Part shown: positions 54,540-64,000 of the stretch, one piece after another | Layout: the number at the start of each line of letters is the position of its first letter | Numbering within the stretch: the stretch's first letter is position 1 | From: Angiostrongylus vasorum | Lineage: Eukaryota > Nematoda > Chromadorea > Rhabditida > Metastrongylidae | NCBI GenBank assembly: GCA_018806985.1 | Contig: JADANN010000146.1 | Span: 744,001 to 808,000 of the forward strand | Reading direction: 5' to 3' | DNA: 64,000 nucleotides | Position numbers and translations under genes: made by a program | Notes under the pieces: model-generated | Told to the model about the DNA's origin: nothing | Database searches by the model: none | What the model saw: only the letters and a program-made list of their open reading frames with translations

Positions 54540-55335
54540 TATCTTATAACTATGCTATGTGTTTTGCTGTGTGTTGTATATGTTATATGTTATAAATTTC
54601 TCGGAGAAATTTTTTTATTCCACATGAATAAATGTACGTAACGCTGAAAATGCGATTTCTCCTTGGAAGCGGTTATCTGATGACCGTGATGTTTGATATG
54701 CAGATGAATCACTAGAATCTCCACAACTAACCAAACCGCATCAATCATGTATCGGACGCCTTCTGCCAGTGTAAGTTGAGTTGAACCTGGTCGAGTACGT
54801 CCAATACGTCCAAGATGCTTTCACTTCTATATATCAGTCTCTCTGCTACGATTTGGCCTCTTGCCATTCTTCTCCTTAATCTATGTATTTTGATTCGTTC
54901 AGCTTTTTTCGTGAGGGTTCAATCTTCTCTCGAGCTGGATTTTATTTGCTCTATAATTTGTGTGTTGATTGTGGACTGTTTCGCTTTGTCCCACACCTAA
55001 AGGACTTCTGCAAACCGACTTCGTCAATTATCGCAGCGAGCAGCGATTAAATTGAAATCAAGTCGTCTTTTTCTTCTTATCGTACAACAAAACGAAGCGG
55101 TTTTATTTGGCTGCTTTCTGCTCGTTGTTGAATGTGGAACCTTCTAGAACTTCTTCAACAATCTTAATAGATATAAGCACATGATGATTATTTTGCTACG
55201 GAGGTTAAATGACGGTCGGTTACAAAGTTCTTGTTTTGCTATTCGCTATGTGATAGCTGACATAATACCGACTGCTGCAAGGTGGATTATCCCTTGAAAA
55301 ACAAATTATTATCAACAGATAGTAATATCAGCAGC
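54540..55335. other. no gene recognised
   Basis: I see nothing supportable here. Confidence 0.4.
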
Positions 55336-55339
55336 AACC

Positions 55340-55560
55340 GTCTTGTATAAAAGAGCTTTGCTGGGTGAGCATGCGTCACTCGTGCGGTGTTGCAGTGACG
55401 AGAAGATCCGTCTCGGTGCGATTACGAAGACACCACCTGGAGTATACGAACAACTGTGGACCATTGACTGGGATCATCTGCCCCTGATGAAGACGAAACC
55501 GTGCAAACGTTAGCCGAATAAACATCGTTATCAACCTCATGTAAGCTCAACAATATAAGC
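55340..55560 (+). mobile_element. PLE-like terminal fragment with hammerhead-like core (subfamily 2)
   Basis: Partner of 2570-2770. The core 55484-55514 reads CTGATGA, A, GACGAAACCGTGC, AAACGTTAGCC, with CGAATAAAC and CAACCTCATGTAAGCTCAAC after it. CTGATGA is fully canonical here, but the GAAA box has lost its G. Confidence 0.5.
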
Positions 55561-55797
55561 ACATATTAATCTTAATAAATGCATTTTTCATACGCCATGC
55601 TTAACGATATGTTCAAATTCTCAGATGGGAAAAAATGAAAGAAGAGGAACATCATGAGAAATATAAGCAAACCCTACAAAATAGTCTTTCTTAACAGTTT
55701 TTGAAGCATCAAAAAAAGTGGATAACGCCGCAGGAAACAAGGTGTGCTGACTCACCGGTCATTTTCTATCGTTTGCTTAAGAACTAGTGAATGGATA

Positions 55798-56078
55798 AAA
55801 GGATAAAGCTTTCGGCGTTGATCAGTCCTTGAGGGATGCGCCTTGCATTCGACTTCATTAAGCATCGTTTGGTGGTTATTGAATGCATATCTGACCTTTA
55901 CAATGACTCGCGGTGGCCTATCGATGTATCGAGGCAGTGCTGCTATCCTCCCAGACAAGTCTATTATCAATTTGCCGACCCCCTGAGGGGATAGAAGGCT
56001 TGGTGGCCCATAGGCGCAAGAATCTATTTCACGTGTGTGTTGCAGAGCGCTTCCCGACCACTGCGCCACATGCTCCCT
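55798..56078 (-). mobile_element. SINE-A copy
   Basis: Reverse full-length copy from GATAAAGCTTTCGGCGTTGATC to CCGACCACTGCGCCACATGC. Open frames across it are artefacts. Confidence 0.88.
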
Positions 56079-56589
56079 ATACACCTGTTGCAAGTACTTA
56101 GATATACATTGCATGAGTGTGTGAAAGTGATAATGTGAAGAATGCACTCTTTCCGTATAAGTAAACGCCTACAGTTGACTTGGAAGCATAAGGGACTTGG
56201 TTGGGAGCTATTCTACAATAGTGGTTTTCATCTATTCCTGAAACCCAGATAAACACTTACAAATATACACACCCAGCGAAAAAAACATGATTTTTTTCTA
56301 CTTATGTTTATTGGTAAAAAACAATAAAAAGAATACGTCTGATTTTCCAGATCCTGGGAGGGATTCTGAAATGGCATATTCTTCAGGATATGCATAGACA
56401 GAATGTTAGGATCCCATAGCCATTCTAGACTTTTTAAGTCTGAGGGAGACTACGATGACGATTTGTACTAATATCGTACGCAGTTTAGCATCTGAATCCG
56501 TTACTGAGGACTTAATTATGTCGGCGGAAAGTGCTGGTCCTGCGAGGGCGTCAGACAAGCACCTAGCAGTGACATAAGGCCTGTGATGA

Positions 56590-56775
56590 GGCGATGGTAC
56601 CAGACCACTCTAAGAGGATAGCAGCACTGACTCAGATAAATCTCTAGATGACTTCAAGTTATTCTATAGGCCAATTATACATATCAATCACCTTTGACGA
56701 TGCTTAACGAAGTCGAAGAGATAGTGCATCATCCCTCTTGGATTGATCAACTCCCAGAGCTTTATTCTTTATTCT
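56590..56775 (+). mobile_element. SINE-A body/tail fragment
   Basis: GATGGTACCAGACCACTCTAAG, CATATCAATCACCTTTGACG, GGATTGATCAACTCCCAGAGC. The head is missing or diverged. Confidence 0.6.
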
Positions 56776-57044
56776 GCATATCCCGATGAAACCAGTTTTG
56801 CATCTTGTGCATGAATTTTCCAATTGCTTCAATTTCAGACGAACTAAAAATGTCGTTAAAAGAGCAAGTGCATTTCAAAAAAAAATCGCGAACAAATCTG
56901 AAGAAATGATTGAATCACACTGTGAAAAATATCCCTTCAGTTTGCGTGCTATATTATAATCGTACCGTTTGCTTCAACATATGTAGTTAGTAGTAACTCA
57001 ATATATTGACAGTTAAATAGCGAACAGTTTTTTTAAAATTGTTT

Positions 57045-57415
57045 TTTTACATGGCCCGTCTTCGCATCTACCGTGCGGATTTCAGAACTTCTCACATTCG
57101 ATTCGTTTCCTCGCATCCATTGTCCACGAAGATCTTCCAACGTTTACGAGTGGCTTCCGGTTGCTGCTTGAGGATTTTCATTTCATCTTGAATGTCGTAG
57201 AACGCTGATCGAGCAATTCTCCTTGGAGTCCTAAGATAGCCTAGTTGGAGCGCTCTCGATTGGAATGCAGAGAGTGATCTTTTTTCCCAGACACGTCCGC
57301 TACCAATTTCCCAACCTCGGAGGGATGAGAAGCTTGGCTGGCCCAGAGCGGAAGCAAACTAGCACCATGTTCGTGATGACGGACATCACCACCACTGTGC
57401 CATCCACTCCCTTTA
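57045..57415 (-). mobile_element. SINE-C copy
   Basis: Reverse: CCCGTCTTCGCATCTACCGTG, CACGAAGATCTTCCAACG, CGGACATCACCACCACTGTGCC at the head. Very similar to 23678-24036. Confidence 0.88.
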
Positions 57416-57699
57416 CTTTAGAGTATGTTTTGCATAATAATAAATGCTCTTCTCCTTAGTAATTCAAGTTTAAAGAGGGCAGTAAGTAAAATAAACATGC
57501 TTCTTTGAATTTTCACTGGACCATAATCAACACTGTTCCAACACTTGGTAGAATGCTTTGATTCATATAAAGATTGCACACACTGTTGAAAGACATCCAA
57601 TGATTCAATCCTGAATTTATTTGACCACACAAAACGACGAATAAATGAATTGACTCGTTACGACTTTCGAAATCCTTCATCTTTTTCTATGGTGATAGC

Positions 57700-57975
57700 A
57701 CTTTTAACAGCGATATTTTCCGACCGAAAAATTTCCCCGTTTCGACTATGAGATATAAGGTGGTTGCGGTTGAAGCTTGCGTTCTGCTGAAATAAAAACG
57801 CCTTTATCCATTGCAGTTGCTGATGACACGCTGTGAAAGTTATTAGTATTAAATCAGCATCCCTTGTACCCTTGGACCATCTAAGGAGGACGGCCCTGAG
57901 GAAGAAGAAGACGTCGAAATGTTACCTGAATAGGCCTTTTTCTCACCTTCATGCCAGCTTGATAATCCGGGAGCT
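57700..57975 (+). mobile_element. PLE-like fragment with hammerhead-like core (subfamily 3)
   Basis: The core 57896-57926 reads CTGAGGA, AGAAGAAGACGTC, GAAATGTTACC, followed by a TTCATGCCAGCTTGAT block as at 32040. The extent to the left is uncertain. Confidence 0.45.
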
Positions 57976-58645
57976 ATTGCTTGTACCTTTTCTACAGCTT
58001 TTTGCGTAAAAAATAAGGAATGAATGTACTTTGGAGCCTTCGCCCTCTTTAGTCAGGAGTAATTCGAGTTAGTGGTGCGAAAAAAAAATGCATACTTGTA
58101 GATATGAACTTAAATGTTTATTAACAATATTTTCAACCTTTCAAAAAAAAGAAATTGTGAAGTAAAACGTGCAACGTTTGTCCCATTCTCAAGGATGTGT
58201 CATGAATTTGACCCACTTCGTTGCATCACATCACTAAATGAATATTCGGTCTTTAGAATGGCTCACGACAGTCCTCCGATGTGTGAGCTCAGTGTTCTTT
58301 ATATTCACAAGCGAGTCTGCCAGCAACTTGGGAACCTTAAAACGTAGTGTACTTCGCTTGTCATGGCGCACAATCTAACCAACGACCACATTTGTATTCC
58401 GGGACACAAATCAGTACTGTTTCCAAGCCTCATTCTTCGTCCGCGCTTACTAATTGTGTGTAATAACATTCTTCAGATATAATTGTCGAGTCTTTCTGTA
58501 GAGAATAGTGCACATCACAGTTTGATTTTCCTCTTATTTGAGATCACTAACCGCGGTGGGAAATTTTAGCCTCTACTTCTTTCCATAGCGCTAGATGCTA
58601 TCAGAAATTGGTGTGACTTGATGAAGCAATGACAAACAAGATCTC
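57976..58645. other. no gene recognised
   Basis: The plus open frame 58114-58347 (includes RATFVPFSRMCHEFDPLRC) has no domain or splice support. Confidence 0.35.
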
Positions 58646-58647
58646 CG

Positions 58648-58895
58648 ATGATAAAGCTCTCAGGGTTAATCTATCCCCTGAGGGATGAGCCATTCATTTG
58701 ACTACATTAGACGTCATTAGAGATGAATCGAAGCATATCTGCCCTTTGCAATGACTCGCGGTGGCCTACCGATGTAACCAGCCAGTGCTGCTATCTTCCC
58801 AGAGGAGTCTGGTACCAATTTACCGGATCTGTAGGGATGGAGGGCTTGGTGGGGCAGGGACGCGGGGATCGATCCCATGTGTGTTGCAAGCAAAA
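58648..58895 (-). mobile_element. SINE-A copy, head truncated
   Basis: GATAAAGCTCTCAGGGTTAATC to GGGGATCGATCCCATGTGTG; it stops after the B box, so the A box is missing. Confidence 0.8.
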
Positions 58896-58899
58896 ATCA

Positions 58900-59518
58900 G
58901 TGAAAATATACCGATAGCTACAAAAATGTTTGGTGCAATTCATCCAAAGGAAAAGACTTTTCTGTTGCTGACTGATTGTGATAGAGGGATATACTGATAT
59001 ATTATAATAGAGGAGATGATCATTGTGGATAATGTTCTAGAATATCTAGTCTCACTTTCTCTAGCAAACAACGTAAAAGAAAAAAGTGCTTGAAGTCGAA
59101 ATAAACGACAAAATTTTTTTCTTTGAAACTGTGAGACTAGAGAGGAGTATCTATTCTGACACCTGGTGATAGAGTATGACTTCTTGTGTTTGTTGAACAG
59201 CTAACTATCAGAAGTGGGGCTGCAATCGATTTGTCTCCATGACAGTTCACACACATCGTTGTCTACTTCACTATCATGGTGAATTGTTATCCTCGAAAAC
59301 TCCGAAATGTGACGATTTCTCGACGGAATCAAAGCTCCTGCGAAAAAACCCCGTTCTTTGAGAGCTGCTGTCGATTCTGTTCGCTTTTCATAGTATTCAA
59401 GAGAAAGTTGATTGCTCTTAAAGCCGACTTTCAGTTAATCTGTGTTCATCAACGAGCCTCTATGCTCTTGATCAACTTACAGGTAAATCTTGGCCAACAT
59501 GCGAGTTTTATTCCAAAA
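58900..59518. other. no gene recognised
   Basis: The plus open frame 59276-59587 (RKLRNVTISRRNQSSCEKTP) runs into a SINE. Its 5' part is protein-like but unrecognised. Confidence 0.3.
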
Positions 59519-59520
59519 AA

Positions 59521-59695
59521 GAGTGGCGTGTGTAGCACAATGGTTAGAAGCATCCTGCAATACACGTGGGCTCGATCCTGCCCTTAGGCTCACCAAACCT
59601 TCCATCTCTTTGGGACGACAAATTGCTTCCAGACTGGTTTGGTAAGATGGTAACACTAGCTCGATGCATCGATAGACCACCGCGACTCATAACAT
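59521..59695 (+). mobile_element. SINE-A copy, 3'-truncated
   Basis: GCGTGTGTAGCACAATGGTTAG, GTGGGCTCGATCCTGCCC, GGTTTGGTAAGATGGTAACAC; it ends after the CACCGCGACTCAT block. Confidence 0.8.
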
Positions 59696-59992
59696 TATTC
59701 TTTATTCCAGAATGGATTGACGTTTTTTCTTGTAAAGCCTACGTCAGACCTGTTTTTTGCGTCGTCCACCCTTCCTTCTGCTAAGTCAGATCATCTCTTC
59801 TTCACAGATTTCATAGATGGTACAAGAAATTGATGTGAAGTGATAAAGCAATAGGAAATAAGATCTCTGATGAGAAGAACTTGATTAAGAGCAATGACAA
59901 ATAGTAATTTTTACTAGTTTCGCAATTCCTGTAGTGTACAGTTCGTTGTTAAGATATCGGATACAATTAACATCGGCGTTCAAAACAGGTTG

Positions 59993-60258
59993 AAGGATAA
60001 AGGATAATGCTCTCGGCGTTGATCAATCCCTGAGGATGCGCCACATTCGTCTTCGTTAAGCATCGTTAGAGGTGACTGAATACATATCTATCCTTTTCAA
60101 TGACTTTTAGTGGCCAACCGATAGCGTGCCAGTGTTGCCATCCTCCCAGACAACTCCTGTACCCTCAACGTCGGAGGGATGGAAGGCTTGCCGGGTCTCG
60201 TGCGCGAGGATCGACCTCATGTGTGGGAGCATTTGACCACTGTGCTGCGCCTTCCCTT
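59993..60258 (-). mobile_element. SINE-A copy, diverged
   Basis: Reverse: GATAATGCTCTCGGCGTTGATC to TTTGACCACTGTGCTGCGCC, with several deletions. Confidence 0.78.
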
Positions 60259-60259
60259 C

Positions 60260-61150
60260 AAACAAGTTACCACTTTTATGTACATATTCATTTTCCTTTG
60301 GTGATTACAAAGCGGGGGTACGATTTTGTGTTTCTTCCAAGCATTATGGAAAAGCTGGCAGAACAAACGAAAAGACGACAGAAAAAATTAACATATGTGA
60401 TAAAGCAGCAATAGTGCTAACAAACAGAAATCAAACTCGTAGATGAAATGAATCCTTTCATTTCGATGATCGAACAAATAACGGCATACGCACACAACCA
60501 GCGCCCACTTGCGATGTGCCTCGTTGTCCTGTTATGAATAAACTTTGAAATCGACTTCGGGCGGCAACGATAGCAAACATTTTCCGTATAGATTATGTTA
60601 CTATCAAAGGGTAAACGGAGAGTAGAGAGGAAGCTTTTACATGGCAGAAACACTGCAAAAAGAATATCTCTCTCACTATTCAGACGGAGATCTGTATGAC
60701 TTCATCGGACTCCTTTTCGAGAACGCAATCAGTCAAAATTCAGTGATTTTTTATTTTAACCTGACAGTCTTGTAAGTCAATAAGAGACAAGGATTGTCAT
60801 CCTTAGAGATTTCACGCTAGTGAAAAAAGACTCAGCACAACACGTTTTTTATTTGATCAGATAACTGTGCAACGTATTTTTTGATTTCAACGGGATGTGG
60901 TGGAAAGGGAAGCGCATGGGATGCGGGAGGGATGGATGTTCGAATAAAAAGCTAATTCACTGCAGAAAACCACTATATAAAACACTATGTCTAACGACGG
61001 AATGCAGCACCAATTCGATGATATCCACATTCAAAAGACTTGGGAGTCAGTGCTGAACACACGTCATGCGATGACTGTGGCCCGAAAAAATAATTAAGGT
61101 TTCTTAGGATTACTGAAAAGATTTTCGATTAAATGTTAACTGTTCTTTCT
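60260..61150. other. no gene recognised
   Basis: I see nothing supportable here. Confidence 0.4.
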
Positions 61151-61470
61151 ATATTGTGGAACCCAGGGTGCAGAAAGAGCCAGTGGTGTGATCCCGTTCA
61201 ACAATACGCGCAAGGCCTCTGGTTCGAACAAGCCTAGGTGGTAACAAAGCCATCCGTCCCTCAGTGGTCGGAATATCGTTACTGGAGTTGTCCCGCAAGA
61301 ATTTTCAAGAGGGAATGTACTCGACCAGCATTAGACACGATTCGCAAAAAATGAAAAGAAATCTTAATTAGCAACTGAACCCACCTCAAATCTTAACATT
61401 TTTGTGGATCATGTTGTGAGGAAACGAATCATGCAATGCAGGGAGTGCTGGAATTGGCATAGTATGTAAC
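61150..61470 (+). mobile_element. SINE-C-related copy, diverged
   Basis: GAGCCAGTGGTGTGATCCCG (A-box-like) and CTCTGGTTCGAACAAGCC (B box); distal AGGAAACGAATCATGCAATG and GGAGTGCTGGAATTGGC. Confidence 0.6.
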
Positions 61471-61689
61471 GTGGCGTCATGTTAATAACTAAAAATGTTA
61501 AAAACGACCGTAATAACTTACTAGCAATTTATTTTGTATCTATTTTACTTTTGTTCTTACTTTTTTTGAAGAGAAATTTGAAAATCCAGATGATAACAGC
61601 AGCAGTGGGTGCAATGACGTACGTGTACCTACGACGTCCAATGAACACAAAGAATAATAAGGTGTATTTCACATACCCTGACGTGAAAA

Positions 61690-62020
61690 CTTGCAGTAGG
61701 CAGCAAAGAAAAGGTTAACATTGCGATTTCGACTATAGCCTCAGCTTAACTAGGTTAAATATCAATTGGTGCCCCCCAGATCAAACCCGCTGACAGATGA
61801 TTGCTGATGGCAACTTTAGGTAGAAAATTATCTGGGAGCAACTAAAAGCAAGGGCCTCGGTGGTGCAGTGTGTGATACGCGAGCCTCCGGAAAGGATAAT
61901 CGAGGCTCGATCTGTCACAGGCTCAAGTTTTGCCAATATCTCAGCATCGTTGTGGTTGTATACCACATCATACCCTGGCGTAAAAATGACAGTAGGCAGA
62001 AAATAAAAGATTAACATTGT
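61690..62020 (+). mobile_element. SINE-B subfamily copy with a different tRNA-like head
   Basis: Flanks match SINE-B (AGGTTAACATTGCGATTTCG, CCAATATCTCAGCATCGTTG, terminal GACAGTAGGCAGAAAATAAAAG). The head, GGCCTCGGTGGTGCAGTGTG with TCGAGGCTCGATCTGTC, differs from other copies. Confidence 0.7.
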
Positions 62021-62734
62021 TTAAGATTAACTTTGTCCCTCCAATCAACTTGGGAACGCTATACGACGGCTATCCCAGCTAGAGAGAATCCACTCCACCA
62101 GCATTCAACGAAAATTTTTTTAACTAGAACGAAATCCGCCGGTGGCAGATAAGATTAAATGAAACGCAGCAAAGGTACAGAGCTTTTCTCCTGAGTGAAC
62201 CCTGTGTCACAGGGAAAATACTCTACATCCGCGTCTGATATGAAGAACGCCTAAGAGCCTAAGAACAAGCGATACAGTCACGTGACTAACCGACCATGCA
62301 ATCAACGAAATAATAACTGGAAATGTGTATAAATCCATTTCTGCCCATTTGAAATACGTTGCAAAGCCATTGATGTTGGCGAAATACCTTGAATGTCAAT
62401 TAAACTATTCTCGGCAAGACAGCTAGGAATATCCAGACCGAATAACTGCAACGCACAGGTGGAAACATTTGGAGTGGAATTTCTGAATGCCACACATTTG
62501 GACAGAAATTTCTGAATGCAATAAACAGAACCACGAAGAGATTTACCGAATTTAGTAATCTTTGGATGAGTTAGAAAAAAAAAGAAGGTACGCAAGTGTC
62601 AAACCGTTGAAAGCAGCAAAACCATCTGTTCAAAGCTCTAGTTGTGCCACTATTCTAAGACGCTGATTAAGTCGTTACAAAATATGAGAATGTTCGTATA
62701 CAACACAGCACACTGTAATTTTCTACATTGTTGG
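62021..62734. other. no gene recognised
   Basis: The minus open frame 62302-62595 (CALQLFGLDIPSCLAENSLI) shows no recognised domain; there is a poly-A run near 62574. Confidence 0.3.
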
Positions 62735-62900
62735 CCCAACACGAGGTTGGTATAGTCGCAGCCCGCTTCCTGATGTAAACGCCGGGCTCCTTCTCAGTTT
62801 GGGAGACCCTGCCAGGAGATGAATCTCCCCTGTAGATCGTAGTCCGACACACAGGAACACCTCCCAGCCACAATGAGGCAGTAAACTGTTGGGAGAAACT
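62735..62900 (-). mobile_element. SINE-D head-side fragment
   Basis: GTAAACGCCGGGCTCCTTCTC, GGGAGACCCTGCCAGGAGATG, GAGGCAGTAAACTGTTGGGAG. It lies directly before the mariner remnant. Confidence 0.75.
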
Positions 62901-62937
62901 AAATGATAATGAACGAAATCACCGTTTACAGCTACCG

Positions 62938-63510
62938 TTGACGCTTCTTAGACGCAATCAAGACGACCGTACTGTGACGTGGGAAGAACAATGGGTTTCT
63001 CTAATAACCGGCGACGATGTCAGTGGTTGTATTGCGAACAAGCTCCACAGCACTTCCCAAAGCCTAAATTGCACCGAAAAGGTTATGGTGACTGTTTGGT
63101 GGTCTGCAGCTGGGCTGATTCGTCACAGCCTTTTGAATCCAGCCAAGACGATTACAACGAAGAAATGGGTCCAGCAAATCGACGGAACGCATAGACACCT
63201 CAACAGCAGCGCCCACAGTGCGAGAGAAAGGGTCCCGCGATCAAGCCAGGACGAACGGCGCACTGTTGACGATGCCTAAGATGAACACGCTGGTCTATCA
63301 AACTCTGCCACATTCACCATACTTCCCAGACCTCTTGCTTACCTACTACCAATTCCACATGCATTTCGACAAGCTTCTGCGTGAGAAAGTCTCAGAAACT
63401 GGGCTGAGACCGAAATTAAACCTTCAGCAGAATTTTAGTCAGGACCAGTTACTTGAATTGTGGGCACTGGAATTTGACCCTGTAGAAAAAACTGATAGTA
63501 AGGAGTAGAA
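62938..63510 (+). pseudogene. mariner transposase remnant (Hsmar1/bandit-like)
   Basis: Three frames hold consecutive parts of a mariner transposase: NNRRRCQWLY and PQHFPKPKLHRK, then VMVTVWWSAAGLIRHSLLNP with WVQQIDGTHRHL, then LPHSPYFPDLLLTYYQFHMH and FDKLLREK. These are the central and C-terminal DDE parts of the Hsmar1-type group; hookworms carry a similar family (bandit). At least two frameshifts occur, the HDNARPH-type catalytic segment is not readable, and no terminal inverted repeats were found. Non-functional. Confidence 0.85.
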
Positions 63511-63638
63511 TGTGGAAAAGTCCAGAAGTTGAAATAATGCTTTAGAATTATTGCAGGATCACAGCTGTAGTACAACTAGAGTAGTAAATCCCACTCTTAT
63601 CCATTCTTCTGCTTCTGCAGACTGATAACATTAACTTC

Positions 63639-63641
<3 letters not shown>

Positions 63642-63710
<69 letters not shown>
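63642..63710. repeat. TA microsatellite
   Basis: About 34 uninterrupted TA units, ending exactly where a SINE-A head begins. Confidence 0.97.
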
Positions 63711-63712
<2 letters not shown>

Positions 63713-64000
63713 AACGCGTGTGAGGCAATGGTCGGAGGCACCTTCAACACACACGTGGAATTGATCCCTCGCAGCAATGACCCACCAAACCTTCCATCCT
63801 TCCGGGGTCGGCGAATTGGTACCAGACTTATCTGCAAGGACGGCAGCATTGACTCGATACATCAGTATGCCATGACGAGTCATTGCAAAGGCCATATATG
63901 CATTCAATCACCTACAAACGATGATTAATGGAGTCCAATGCATATTGCATCCCTGAAGAGATGATCAACGCTGACAGCTTTATCTTCTATATATATTTAC
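63711..64000 (+). mobile_element. SINE-A copy at window edge
   Basis: ACGCGTGTGAGGCAATGGTCGG head, CGTGGAATTGATCCCTCGCAG, and tail AGATGATCAACGCTGACAGC. Its 3' end runs to the window edge. Confidence 0.85.

Noticed and set aside
55752..56147. Longest open frame of the 55-56 kb region (131 codons)
   Set aside because: Read-through of a SINE-A copy on the minus strand.
1..64000. CRISPR arrays, operons with ribosome binding sites, bacterial insertion sequences
   Set aside because: Spliceosomal introns, SINEs, LINEs and mariner sequences show eukaryotic DNA; no direct-repeat/spacer pattern is present.

Overview
This is eukaryotic, AT-rich, gene-poor DNA crowded with repeats. It is most likely from a parasitic nematode, plausibly a strongylid or hookworm-like species. 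The grounds are split genes with nematode-type acceptors, a DMSR-type peptide receptor, a SIRT4-type sirtuin and a CX3C-repeat secreted protein (families known from C. elegans), RTE retrotransposons, an Hsmar1/bandit-like mariner remnant and many tRNA-derived short elements. The species assignment is inference; no database could be searched.

Three host genes can be assembled exon by exon with consistent splice phases. (1) Plus strand 16915-31578: a seven-exon, 438-residue dromyosuppressin/FMRFamide-like neuropeptide receptor (dmsr family). (2) Minus strand 36600-32746: a six-exon, 311-residue mitochondrial SIRT4-type sirtuin, convergent with the receptor (about 1.2 kb between the two stop codons). 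(3) Minus strand 51519-45347: a six-exon, 285-residue secreted protein with CX3C cysteine repeats; two of its junctions are uncertain. No functional link between the three is evident. Two further coding segments are possible only: plus 49743-50055, antisense inside an intron of gene 3, and minus 22136-22383, inside intron 1 of the receptor.

Most of the rest is repeats. Four tRNA-like short-element families recur (called SINE-A, -B, -C and -D here). SINE-A alone has about 24 full or partial copies. SINE-B often occurs head-to-head as foldbacks, one with clear 12-bp flanking duplications. Two RTE-clade LINE remnants (8.6-11.6 kb minus, 41.8-43.9 kb plus) and a small RTE tail (52.3-52.7 kb) carry frameshifts. 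Penelope-like element (PLE) remnants include three GIY-YIG endonuclease relics (12.0, 35.9 and 46.4 kb, all minus). Nine or more copies of a hammerhead-ribozyme-like motif are scattered in elements resembling PLE terminal repeats. A broken mariner transposase lies at 62.9-63.5 kb. Alternating TA microsatellites abut several tRNA-like heads.

Layout: 1-16.9 kb is repeats and an RTE element with no host gene recognised. 16.9-31.6 kb is the receptor, its introns full of SINEs. 32.7-36.6 kb is the sirtuin, with a PLE relic and two SINE-D copies in introns. 36.6-45.3 kb is repeats and the second RTE. 45.3-51.5 kb is the CX3C gene. 51.5-64 kb is repeats, microsatellites and the mariner remnant. The best candidate for something unusual is the dispersed hammerhead-like/PLE material, including an inverted pair within a sirtuin intron and a roughly 310-bp foldback built from the same unit.
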